A stretch of DNA of 16,562 bases from Bacillota bacterium. Lineage in GTDB: Bacteria; Bacillota; Clostridia; Oscillospirales; Ruminococcaceae. Positions 1 through 6,028 of this stretch are shown here, one piece after another. The DNA lies in assembly GCA_023413185.1 (NCBI GenBank), contig JAEZQD010000151.1, forward strand, positions 1 through 16,562. The letters are read 5' to 3'. Position numbers and translations under genes: made by a program. Within the stretch, counting starts at the first letter, position 1. Each line of letters starts with the position of its first letter. The notes beneath the pieces are model-generated. The model saw only the letters and a program-made list of their open reading frames with translations. It made no database searches and was not told the origin of the DNA.

Positions 1-1251
1 TTGACCGCGGCAGAAAACATTATTCTTGGTCTTCCCGGCAGCGGACGGCTCGATATGAACGTCGTTGAGGAGAAGGTTCGCGCCATATCGGCACAATACG
101 GCTTTGAGGTCGACCCAAAGCAAAAGATCTATGATATGTCCGTTTCCCAAAAGCAGACGGTGGAGATTGTAAAGGTTCTCTACCGCAACGCAGATATCCT
201 GATTCTTGACGAGCCCACCGCCGTGCTTACCCCGCAGGAGACCGACAAGCTGTTCGGTGTTCTTCGCAACATGCGTAAAGACGGCAAGGCAATCGTCATC
301 ATCACCCATAAGCTGCACGAGGTGGAGGAGATCTCCGACCGGGTGGCTATCCTGCGACGCGGTCAGTTTGTAAGCGAGATGCCTACCGACAAAACCAATG
401 CCGCCGAGATGACCAATATGATGGTTGGACGCCCCGTCTCATTAAACATCGAACGCCCCGAGCCGCAGAACCCTATGCCGCGCCTGATTGTGGAGGGTCT
501 GACGGTTCGCGACATCGAAGGGGTAACAAAGCTTGACAACGTGTCCTTTACCGCAAGAAGCGGAGAGATACTGGGTATCGCGGGCATCTCCGGCTGTGGT
601 CAGAAGGAACTGCTCGAGTCGATAGCCGGGCTGCAACCGATAGAATCGGGCAGCATCAAGTATGTGGAACCAAACACGCAAACTGCAAATGAGATTGTGG
701 GAAAAGACCCGCGAGAGATCTCTGCCATGGGCGTTGCGCTATCCTTTGTTCCGGAGGACAGGCTCGGTATGGGGCTTGTGGGGAACATGGATTTGACCGA
801 CAACATGATGCTTCGCAGCTACCGCAACGGCTCCTCCTTTTTGGCGGAACGAAAGGCCCCGCGCGATCTCGCAGAAAAGGTTGTGGATGATCTGCAGGTG
901 AACACCCCGGACATCTCAACCCCGGTACGCAGGCTTTCCGGCGGAAATGTACAGAAGGTGTTGGTCGGGCGAGAGATATCCTCTGCGCCGACTGTTTTGA
1001 TGACGGCATATGCCGTGCGTGGGCTGGATATCAACTCGTCCTATACCATTTACGACCTTATCAACCAGCAAAAGAAGAACGGTGTGGCCGTCATCTTTGT
1101 CGGTGAGGATCTTGATGTTCTGCTTGAGCTGTGCGACCGTATTCTTGTGTTGTGCGGTGGTCGTGTCAGCGGCATTGTTGACGGTACGCAAACAGATAAA
1201 CATGCGGTTGGCTTAATGATGACCAGCATGGGAGCGGAGGAGAAGAAATGA
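1..1251 (+). CDS. Nucleoside-type ABC importer ATPase (two ATPase domains), 5' end cut by window
   Basis: This is the energising subunit of a BMP/nucleoside (YufO/NupO-like) ABC importer, acting at the inner face of the membrane. The first visible codon, TTG, is only the window edge: the N-terminal Walker A is missing, and whole family members are about 500-530 residues, so roughly 100 residues lie upstream. In visible numbering, domain 1 shows a signature-like SVSQKQ (47-52), Walker B ILILDEP (66-72) and the switch His103. Domain 2 starts near 162 and has a degenerate Walker A GISGCGQ (195-201) without the usual Lys-Ser/Thr, a good signature LSGGN (312-316) and a D-loop RGLD (340-343). An altered P-loop in domain 2 is usual for the sugar/nucleoside importer family. 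The stop overlaps the permease start by four bases (ATGA), so the two are translationally coupled. The substrate-binding lipoprotein gene normally lies upstream, outside the window. The exact substrate is an inference. Confidence 0.93.
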   Translation: MTAAENIILGLPGSGRLDMNVVEEKVRAISAQYGFEVDPKQKIYDMSVSQKQTVEIVKVLYRNADILILDEPTAVLTPQETDKLFGVLRNMRKDGKAIVIITHKLHEVEEISDRVAILRRGQFVSEMPTDKTNAAEMTNMMVGRPVSLNIERPEPQNPMPRLIVEGLTVRDIEGVTKLDNVSFTARSGEILGIAGISGCGQKELLESIAGLQPIESGSIKYVEPNTQTANEIVGKDPREISAMGVALSFVPEDRLGMGLVGNMDLTDNMMLRSYRNGSSFLAERKAPRDLAEKVVDDLQVNTPDISTPVRRLSGGNVQKVLVGREISSAPTVLMTAYAVRGLDINSSYTIYDLINQQKKNGVAVIFVGEDLDVLLELCDRILVLCGGRVSGIVDGTQTDKHAVGLMMTSMGAEEKK

Positions 1252-2345
1252 GCCGTGTAAACACCGAGCCGTTTATACGCATAACAAAACGGGATGCGAT
1301 ACCCCAGTGGAAGTCGTGGGGCATACGAGTCGTGGCGGTGCTTCTTTCCCTTATTGTATGTGCCGTCGTAATCTATGCAATGGTCAAGCTCAACCCACTT
1401 AAGGTTTACGAGGCAATGTGGAACGGCGCGTTTGGCACCAGCAAGCGCATATGGGTCACCGTGCGTGATACCATGATGCTGCTGTGTATCTCACTCGGTC
1501 TTGCGCCCGCCTTTAGGATGCGGTTTTGGAATATTGGCGCAGAGGGTCAGGTTCTTGTAGGCGGTCTTGCGACGGCGGCATGCATGCTGTATTTTGGCTC
1601 CTCGTTACCCACGGGGCTGCTGCTCATACTGATGTTTATTGTAAGTGCTGTGGCGGGTGCTGTTTGGGGCGTTGTACCCGCTGTGTTCAAATCGCGTTTT
1701 AGAACCAACGAAACATTGTTTACGCTGATGATGAACTATGTCGCCATTCAGCTCACCTCCTTTTTTGTTGCAAAGTGGGAGAACCCCTACGGTTCCAATA
1801 CGGTGGGTATCATCAATCAGTCCGGCAAGGCAGGATGGTTTCCGTCTTTGTTTGGTCAGCAGTATCTGCTTAACATCATCATTGTACTTGCGCTGACTGT
1901 CGCGATGTATATCTATCTTCGATACTCCAAACAGGGCTACGAGATAGCGGTTGTGGGTGAGAGCGAACGCACCGCACGGTACATCGGCATTCATGTGGGC
2001 AAGGTTGTGGTGCGCACGGTCGCCCTTTCGGGTGCTGTGTGCGGCATAGCGGGCTTTATCGCCGTGGCAGGCGCTTCTCATACAATTAGCACAAGCACTG
2101 CGGGAGGAAAAGGCTTTACCGCCATCATCGTGGCATGGCTTTCCCGATTCAGCGCGCCGGTTATGATTTTGGTATCGCTGCTTTTGGTGTTCTTTGAAAA
2201 GGGCGCGATACAGATTGCCTCGCAGTACAACCTTAACGATTACGCCTCTCAGATGATAACGGGCATCATCCTGTTTTTTATTCTCGGCTGCGAATTCTTC
2301 ATCAACTACCGGCTCGTATTCCGCAAGAAAAAGGAGGCGAAATAA
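1248..2345 (+). CDS. ABC importer permease, BPD_transp_2 family, first subunit (YufP/NupP-like)
   Basis: This is an integral membrane subunit of the nucleoside-type importer, 365 residues, with about eight to ten hydrophobic segments starting near residue 25. The motif FWNIGAEGQVLVGG (93-106) and the stretch NETLFTLMMNYVA (154-166) are characteristic of the longer of the two permeases in BMP-linked ABC transporters. The ATG overlaps the ATPase stop, with a GGAGGAG ribosome site just before it at 1236-1242. The second permease follows after one base. The basic C-terminal tail (RKKKEAK) is expected on the cytoplasmic side. It should pair with the next gene to form a heterodimeric channel. The family call is firm. 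Nucleoside as substrate follows from family knowledge and is not shown by any residue here. Confidence 0.93.
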   Translation: MSRVNTEPFIRITKRDAIPQWKSWGIRVVAVLLSLIVCAVVIYAMVKLNPLKVYEAMWNGAFGTSKRIWVTVRDTMMLLCISLGLAPAFRMRFWNIGAEGQVLVGGLATAACMLYFGSSLPTGLLLILMFIVSAVAGAVWGVVPAVFKSRFRTNETLFTLMMNYVAIQLTSFFVAKWENPYGSNTVGIINQSGKAGWFPSLFGQQYLLNIIIVLALTVAMYIYLRYSKQGYEIAVVGESERTARYIGIHVGKVVVRTVALSGAVCGIAGFIAVAGASHTISTSTAGGKGFTAIIVAWLSRFSAPVMILVSLLLVFFEKGAIQIASQYNLNDYASQMITGIILFFILGCEFFINYRLVFRKKKEAK

Positions 2346-2346
2346 C

Positions 2347-3318
2347 ATGGCGCAGATACTATCGCTTTTGCAGGCGGCACTTGTTTTCGGTACGGTCATC
2401 CTGTTTGGCGCGATGGGCGAGATACTCACGGAAAAGTCGGGCAACCTCAACCTCGGCGTTCCCGGCATTATGTATCTGGGCGGCATTGCGGGTCTTGCGG
2501 CAGCGTTCTTTTACGAGACCTCCACCGCTAAGCCCCACCCGTTGATAGGGCTTATTATCGCTTTGATTGCGGCACTTGCGGCATCTGCGCTGGCAGGGCT
2601 TTTATATAGCTTTCTTACAATAACCCTGCGTGCCAACCAGAGCGTGACCGGTCTTACGCTTACCATATTCGGCTCCGGCGTGGCGAACCTGTTTGGCGGA
2701 GCAATGAATAAGATGGCAGGCGGCGTCGGTCAGATATCGGTAGCCACCACAAGCGGGGCGTTTCGGTCTACGCTTCCGGCATTGTCCGAGATCGGCGTTT
2801 TTTCGGGTCTTGGCTTTATGGTGTACCTCGCCATCGTTGTGGCAGTATTGTTAACCTTTTTTATCAATAAAACAAGAAGGGGTCTTAACCTGCGCGCGGT
2901 TGGCGAAAACCCCGCTACGGCGGATGCCGCAGGCATCGGCGTGACAAAATACAAATATCTTGCCGTCACCATTGGCGCGGCAATCACCGGCCTCGGCGGG
3001 CTGTACTACATCATGGACTACATTAAAGGGACATGGGCAAACGACGGCGGTATCGAAAAGCTGGGTTGGCTGGCAGTGGCGCTGGTCATCTTTGCCCGCT
3101 GGAAGCCCACCCACGCAATATGGGGCTCGTATCTGTTCGGCGCGCTGTTCTGGCTGTATTTCTACATCCCGGGGCTTACGCGCTCGTCTCAGGAGATATT
3201 CAAGATGCTGCCTTACATTGTAACCATCATCGTGCTTGTGGTCGTTTCGCTGAAAAAGAACCGCGAAAACGAACCGCCCGCCAGCCTTGGGCTTGCCTAT
3301 TTCAGAGAAGAACGGTAA
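2347..3318 (+). CDS. ABC importer permease, BPD_transp_2 family, second subunit (YufQ/NupQ-like)
   Basis: This is the second channel subunit of the importer, 323 residues and mostly hydrophobic. The N-terminal stretch TEKSGNLNLGVPGIMYLGG (28-46) corresponds to the family's conserved E-x-x-G-x-x-N-x-G-x-x-G motif. Further conserved stretches are ANQSVTGLTLTIFG (98-111) and the cytoplasmic coupling region NLRAVGENPATADAAGIGV (181-199), where the EAA-like loop contacts the ATPase. It begins one base after the previous stop, with a strong AAGGAGG site at 2331-2337 inside the end of the upstream gene. It is the last gene of the operon: no purine or nucleoside enzyme follows, although such genes often do. 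No U-tailed terminator is seen directly after it; the nearest strong hairpin is at 3452-3482. Confidence 0.93.
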   Translation: MAQILSLLQAALVFGTVILFGAMGEILTEKSGNLNLGVPGIMYLGGIAGLAAAFFYETSTAKPHPLIGLIIALIAALAASALAGLLYSFLTITLRANQSVTGLTLTIFGSGVANLFGGAMNKMAGGVGQISVATTSGAFRSTLPALSEIGVFSGLGFMVYLAIVVAVLLTFFINKTRRGLNLRAVGENPATADAAGIGVTKYKYLAVTIGAAITGLGGLYYIMDYIKGTWANDGGIEKLGWLAVALVIFARWKPTHAIWGSYLFGALFWLYFYIPGLTRSSQEIFKMLPYIVTIIVLVVVSLKKNRENEPPASLGLAYFREER

Positions 3319-3552
3319 AAGCGTTCGCAGTCTTTGCGGTGCAATGCAGCACGACAGATGGTATTCGTGTGCTTGACAGCTAACAGCTCATCGACGCGAT
3401 GCGGCTGCTCATACAAAGCGTTGCAATCTATTTCGACCACCCGATTTGCGGCTGTCCGTTTTGAGTTGTTCAAAACGGACAGAATTGGCGATGGGCGCGG
3501 TTTTTGTGGGGTGCAAGAAACCCTAAATCCATTAATAGGGTTATAATATGAA
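3319..3552. other. Non-coding gap between importer operon and helicase promoter
   Basis: I see no convincing gene in this stretch. A 70-codon open frame at 3334-3546 has no ribosome site, an unstructured Cys/Ser/Arg-rich composition and no family likeness. The main structure is the perfect 13-bp inverted repeat at 3452-3482. A weaker 7-bp repeat (AACCCTA/TAGGGTT, 3519-3525 and 3536-3542) sits just before the helicase promoter and could be an operator. A small GAACG/CGTTC repeat overlaps the importer stop codon and has no U tract. Confidence 0.6.
3452..3482. repeat. Perfect 13-bp inverted repeat, 5-base loop
   Basis: The arms are CTGTCCGTTTTGA (3452-3464) and TCAAAACGGACAG (3470-3482), with the loop GTTGT. 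Pairing is perfect. The hairpin is not followed by a T run on either strand, so it is not a typical intrinsic terminator. It could be the processed 3' end of the importer mRNA, a weak or factor-aided terminator, or a dyad for a DNA-binding protein. Confidence 0.8.
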
Positions 3553-3581
3553 TTGACAACAACGCAATAAAATGATATTAT
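3553..3581 (+). promoter_or_regulatory. Promoter of the DEAD-box helicase gene
   Basis: A consensus -35 TTGACA (3553-3558) and a -10 TATTAT (3576-3581) are separated by exactly 17 bases, which is the best sigma-A type match in the window. Transcription would start near 3588-3589, giving a leader of about 67 bases before the ATG at 3656. The AACCCTA/TAGGGTT repeat ends 10 bases upstream of the -35. Confidence 0.8.
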
Positions 3582-3604
3582 AAAAAAGATTTGGTATCAC
3601 TTTG

Positions 3605-3640
3605 AAAGACGAGGATTTCGATCCCCGTTTTTATTTTTTA
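3605..3640 (+). terminator. Terminator-like hairpin in the helicase leader (possible attenuator)
   Basis: The arms 3605-3616 and 3621-3632 form a 12-bp stem closed by a TTCG tetraloop, with one A-C mismatch and one G-U pair. The 3' arm runs into a T-rich tract up to 3639 (12 T in the 13 bases 3628-3640, apart from one internal A and the final A). It lies between the promoter (start of transcription near 3588) and the ATG at 3656, so it would be met about 17 bases into the transcript. Seen directly: hairpin, tetraloop and T tract. Inference: it attenuates transcription or sets mRNA stability. No clear alternative antiterminator pairing was found by eye. Confidence 0.6.
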
Positions 3641-3645
3641 GAATT

Positions 3646-3650
3646 GAGGA
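3646..3650 (+). promoter_or_regulatory. Ribosome binding site deciding the helicase start
   Basis: GAGGA ends five bases before the ATG at 3656. The reading frame is open back to a TTG at 3602, but that codon has no ribosome site and would place the leader hairpin inside the coding sequence, so 3656 is chosen. Confidence 0.75.
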
Positions 3651-3655
3651 ATCCG

Positions 3656-5422
3656 ATGACTAAGGTTTTGTTCTCCCAAATGAATCTCACTCCCAAGGTG
3701 GAGCACGCGGTATCCCTGATGGGATTTGATTATGCAACCCCCATCCAATCCGAGGCTATTCCTGTGATACGCACAGGTGTCGACGTCATCGCCCGATCGC
3801 AGACAGGTACGGGAAAAACCGTTGCGTTTGCCATCCCCGCGATTGAGCGAATCGATACACACGAGCAAAAAGCAACCATACAGGTGCTTGTCCTCTGCCC
3901 TACGCGTGAACTCGCGATGCAGGCGTATGAGGAGCTGCAGAAGCTTGCGCGCTTTAAGGACGGTATTCGACCTGTTGCAATCTACGGCGGTGCGCCGATA
4001 GACAGGCAGTGCATCAGCCTGCGCCAATGCAACATTGTTGTCGGAACACCCGGTCGCGTGATGGACCACATGCGCCGAAAGACCATTAAGCTCAACAATC
4101 TGAAAATGATTGTTCTTGACGAAGCGGATGAGATGCTTAACATGGGCTTTCGTGAAGATATCGAAACCATATTGACCGACACCCCCGCAGATCGCCAGAC
4201 GATTCTGTTTTCCGCTACGATGCCCCCTGCAATTATGAAGATTGCCAACCAGTTTCAAAAATCCCCGACCCTCATTGAGATTGATAAGAGTCAAATAACG
4301 ATAGAAAACATTGAGCAGCGGTATCTCGACGTGCCACACTCGCAGAAGAAGGAAGCGTTAGTAGTGCTTTTGCGTTACTATCAGCCCAACCGTGCCATCA
4401 TTTTTTGCGGTACGAAGAAGATGGCGGATGAACTGACTGCGTTTTTGAACGACCGAAACATCGGTGCCCAGAGCATTCACAGCGACATTAAGCAGACCCA
4501 GCGCACCGCCACCATGCGAGACTTCAAGGCGGGAAAGACCCCGATTCTTATTGCGACGGATATCGCCGCGCGTGGAATAGACGTAAACGATATTGACTAT
4601 GTAATCAACTTTGATATTCCCGTAAATACCGAGTATTACATCCACCGCATCGGCAGAACCGGCAGAGCGGGCAAGGACGGCTGCAGCATCACCATCTGCT
4701 GCAACAGGCGCGAGGTCAACGAGATCAGGCAGATTTCGTTTGCGGTAAAGTCTCAGATTAAAGAGCTGTTGCTGCCCACCGCCGAGGACATTCGGAGCAA
4801 AGGGATAGAAAAGGCAAGCCTCGAGATTGAGGCGCAGATTGATGCCGAGGGCAATCCGGTTTACGCCGAACTTGTCAACATTCTGCTGCAAAAGGGTCAT
4901 ACGCTGGAGAGCATTGCAAAAGCGGCACTGTCGCTGCAGTATAAAGAGATCGGCAAGCCGGTTACAATAGAGGTTAATCAAATTAAGCATGAAACCGGCG
5001 ACGCATATGGCAGAGGTCCGCGCAGAAACGATACGGGCGCACCGTCAGACTGGCGCAAGCCCCAGCTGAAAGCGCGACCCATGGACTACGGCGTTATCGT
5101 CTTTGATGTCGGCTCAAACAGTCGGGTGGGTGCCAACCATCTCATCGGAGCAATCGCAGACCGTACCGGCATTCGCGGCAAAGAGATCGGCAAGGTCGAC
5201 ATTTCGCAGGAGCAGAGCTTTGTGGAGGTTCCTCGTGACCGCATCGACCAAATCCTTAGCGATATGAACGGCTGCAAAATCTGCGGCAGACCGACCCAGG
5301 TTGTTGCACTTGCAGGTTCACAGCGCAGATCAGGTCGCCCTGGCGGTTCCAATAAAAACGGCGGATACGCGAACGGTCGGTATGGCTCACAATCAAAGGG
5401 CAAGGATTACCGTTCGAAATAG
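3656..5422 (+). CDS. DEAD-box ATP-dependent RNA helicase with DbpA-type RNA-binding domain (CshA/DeaD-like)
   Basis: This is a cytoplasmic RNA helicase that unwinds RNA duplexes using ATP, usually in ribosome assembly, mRNA decay or cold adaptation. The 588 residues carry the whole motif set: Q motif FSQMNL...TPIQ (6-31), motif I ARSQTGTGKT (46-55), Ia PTRELA (82-87), Ib TPGR (131-134), II DEAD (155-158), III SAT (186-188), IV IIFCGTK (248-254), V ATDIAARGID (300-309) and VI HRIGRTGR (330-337). Residues about 477-551 match the DbpA/CsdA RNA-recognition domain, with SFVEVP (521-526) as its hallmark. The last 35 or so residues are Gly/Arg/Ser/Asn-rich, a flexible RNA-binding tail. It is transcribed alone, from its own promoter to the terminator at 5502. 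The leader hairpin suggests control by premature termination. Whether it is the CshA or the DeaD orthologue cannot be decided from sequence alone. Confidence 0.96.
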   Translation: MTKVLFSQMNLTPKVEHAVSLMGFDYATPIQSEAIPVIRTGVDVIARSQTGTGKTVAFAIPAIERIDTHEQKATIQVLVLCPTRELAMQAYEELQKLARFKDGIRPVAIYGGAPIDRQCISLRQCNIVVGTPGRVMDHMRRKTIKLNNLKMIVLDEADEMLNMGFREDIETILTDTPADRQTILFSATMPPAIMKIANQFQKSPTLIEIDKSQITIENIEQRYLDVPHSQKKEALVVLLRYYQPNRAIIFCGTKKMADELTAFLNDRNIGAQSIHSDIKQTQRTATMRDFKAGKTPILIATDIAARGIDVNDIDYVINFDIPVNTEYYIHRIGRTGRAGKDGCSITICCNRREVNEIRQISFAVKSQIKELLLPTAEDIRSKGIEKASLEIEAQIDAEGNPVYAELVNILLQKGHTLESIAKAALSLQYKEIGKPVTIEVNQIKHETGDAYGRGPRRNDTGAPSDWRKPQLKARPMDYGVIVFDVGSNSRVGANHLIGAIADRTGIRGKEIGKVDISQEQSFVEVPRDRIDQILSDMNGCKICGRPTQVVALAGSQRRSGRPGGSNKNGGYANGRYGSQSKGKDYRSK

Positions 5423-5433
5423 TCTGCATTAAT

Positions 5434-5460
5434 AAGCGTATCCTACGTAATCAAGCGTAT
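5434..5460. repeat. Direct repeat AAGCGTAT, two copies 19 bp apart
   Basis: AAGCGTAT occurs at 5434-5441 and again at 5453-5460, ending three bases before a TTGACA -35 element at 5464. The spacing is slightly under two helical turns. It could be a tandem activator site, or chance in an AT-rich spacer. Confidence 0.45.
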
Positions 5461-5463
5461 TAT

Positions 5464-5492
5464 TTGACAGTCCACAATTGGTTTGTTATTGT
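5464..5492 (+). promoter_or_regulatory. Candidate promoter downstream of the helicase
   Basis: TTGACA (5464-5469) is followed after 17 bases by TATTGT (5487-5492). Transcription would start near 5499, directly at the base of the hairpin at 5502. Product candidates are the structured RNA that ends at 5938, or a very short RNA stopped by the first terminator. The -35 and spacing are ideal; the -10 matches four of six bases. Confidence 0.5.
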
Positions 5493-5501
5493 AGCTACGA
5501 G

Positions 5502-5539
5502 AAGTCTCCCTTTATTTTGATAAAGGGAGACTTTTGTTG
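5502..5539 (+). terminator. Intrinsic terminator after the helicase gene
   Basis: Arms 5502-5515 and 5520-5533 form a perfect 14-bp stem with a TTTG loop. A T-rich 3' flank (TTTTGTTG, 5532-5539) follows. It lies about 80 bases after the helicase stop and should end its mRNA. It also comes immediately after the candidate promoter at 5464, so it could instead cap the 5' end of, or prematurely end, an RNA started there. Confidence 0.85.
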
Positions 5540-5580
5540 CGCTATAACCTTAACTAATCGCAAAATTTATGCTTGTGGAG

Positions 5581-5650
5581 GTTTTTCAATACATATATCG
5601 TGCCCTCTGGGCTGCAATCTGTATAACATGTGTCACTGAAGTTTTTCAAT
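5581..5650 (+). repeat. Direct repeat GTTTTTCAAT, two copies 60 bp apart
   Basis: GTTTTTCAAT is found at 5581-5590 and 5641-5650. Each copy is preceded by a purine run (GGAG and TGAA). Only two short copies exist, so this is not a CRISPR. It may mark paired loops or protein sites in the putative RNA. Confidence 0.5.
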
Positions 5651-5907
5651 GCCCGTTTGCGCCTGCTGCAAAACAACATGTTTTGTCGTGATGCAGCAGA
5701 GGACTAGCCAAATACTGCAAAACGACGAGAGAAGCGAGAGCAAATAGGGTGTACAGGTGCGCAACCTGTTTTCAAGACTAAAAGATCAATCTCATTGAGG
5801 TAACAACGCGAAACACAATGATAAAGCAATCCGTTGCCAACATCCTATTAGTTATTGATTATACATAGGATGGCGTAGATGTATCAGCGCAGTATGTCCA
5901 GAGCCTG

Positions 5908-5938
5908 AAGGTGTGCAGCTTGCACACCTTTTTTTTTG
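5908..5938 (+). terminator. Strong intrinsic terminator of the putative RNA
   Basis: AAGGTGTGCA (5908-5917) pairs perfectly with TGCACACCTT (5921-5930) around a GCT loop and runs straight into nine T (5929-5937). It is the clearest terminator in the window. No gene ends upstream of it, since the helicase transcript already has a terminator at 5502, so it implies a separate transcript or an attenuated leader. Confidence 0.92.
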
Positions 5939-5945
5939 CTCCGAC

Positions 5946-5954
5946 TGCTATAAT
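5946..5954 (+). promoter_or_regulatory. Extended -10 promoter for the zinc-ribbon genes
   Basis: TGC followed by TATAAT (5946-5954) is a perfect extended -10 element just after the terminator. There is no good -35, which extended -10 promoters can lack. Transcription would begin near 5961, giving a leader of about 68 bases before the ATG at 6029. Confidence 0.6.
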
Positions 5955-6014
5955 ATTGGCAGGTGCTCTGTTTCTTTCAGAAATTGCTTAATGCATATTG
6001 CAGCTTATAAGATT

Positions 6015-6019
6015 AGGAG
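6015..6019 (+). promoter_or_regulatory. Ribosome binding site deciding the zinc-ribbon protein start
   Basis: AGGAG abuts the ATG at 6020 with no spacing but lies nine bases before the in-frame ATG at 6029. The second ATG is therefore the likely start, and it gives the usual zinc-ribbon beginning MFCGNCG. Confidence 0.75.
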
Positions 6020-6028
6020 ATGAACCGT

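Larger units (their letters stand above)
5540..5938 (+). ncRNA. Probable structured non-coding RNA or long regulatory leader, family unknown
   Basis: The limits are approximate; the 5' end could be near 5499. Stems seen by eye are: GCCC/GGGC (5602-5612); CTGCTG/CAGCAG enclosing CAAAACA/TGTTTTG (5663-5699); ACAGGT/ACCTGT with a GCGCA loop (5753-5769); TCAAT/ATTGA (5786-5798); CAACG/CGTTG (5804-5836); and CATCCTAT/ATAGGATG (5841-5872). A long-range pairing CTCTGGGC with GTCCAGAG (5605-5612 and 5896-5903, one G-U) would close the whole RNA just before the terminator at 5908. I found no hallmark of tmRNA, RNase P RNA, 6S, SRP RNA, T-box, cobalamin, TPP, SAM or c-di-GMP elements. Either it is a stand-alone RNA ended by the strong terminator, or it is a leader whose terminator controls the zinc-ribbon genes 90 bases on. 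That the region is transcribed is inferred from the promoter and terminator. Confidence 0.5.
5423..6028. other. Long non-coding region between helicase and zinc-ribbon genes
   Basis: About 600 bases hold no credible coding frame on either strand. In order I see an 8-base direct repeat, a promoter (5464), a 14-bp terminator hairpin (5502), a series of stem-loops (5602-5872), a U-tailed terminator (5908) and an extended -10 promoter (5946) for the next gene. This is far more structure than an ordinary spacer; each element is listed separately. Confidence 0.7.

Noticed and set aside
1605..2486. 293-codon open frame on the minus strand
   Set aside because: It lies antisense to the two permease genes, is rich in His/Arg/Cys as antisense frames are, and has no ribosome site.
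3334..3546. 70-codon open frame in the gap before the helicase
   Set aside because: No ribosome site, unlikely composition, and it runs through the 13-bp inverted repeat.
3602..3655. TTG start giving an 18-residue longer helicase
   Set aside because: It lacks a ribosome site and would put the leader hairpin inside the gene; the ATG at 3656 has GAGGA five bases upstream.
3638..4990. Two long minus-strand open frames (3638-4339 and 4358-4990)
   Set aside because: Both are antisense to the helicase, which shows every family motif on the plus strand.
5581..5650. Possible CRISPR repeats (GTTTTTCAAT twice)
   Set aside because: Only two ten-base copies, no third unit, no longer repeat and no cas genes in the window.
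5540..5938. Assignment of the structured region to tmRNA, RNase P RNA, 6S, SRP RNA, T-box or a known riboswitch
   Set aside because: The conserved core sequences of these families that I can recall were not found, so no family name is given.
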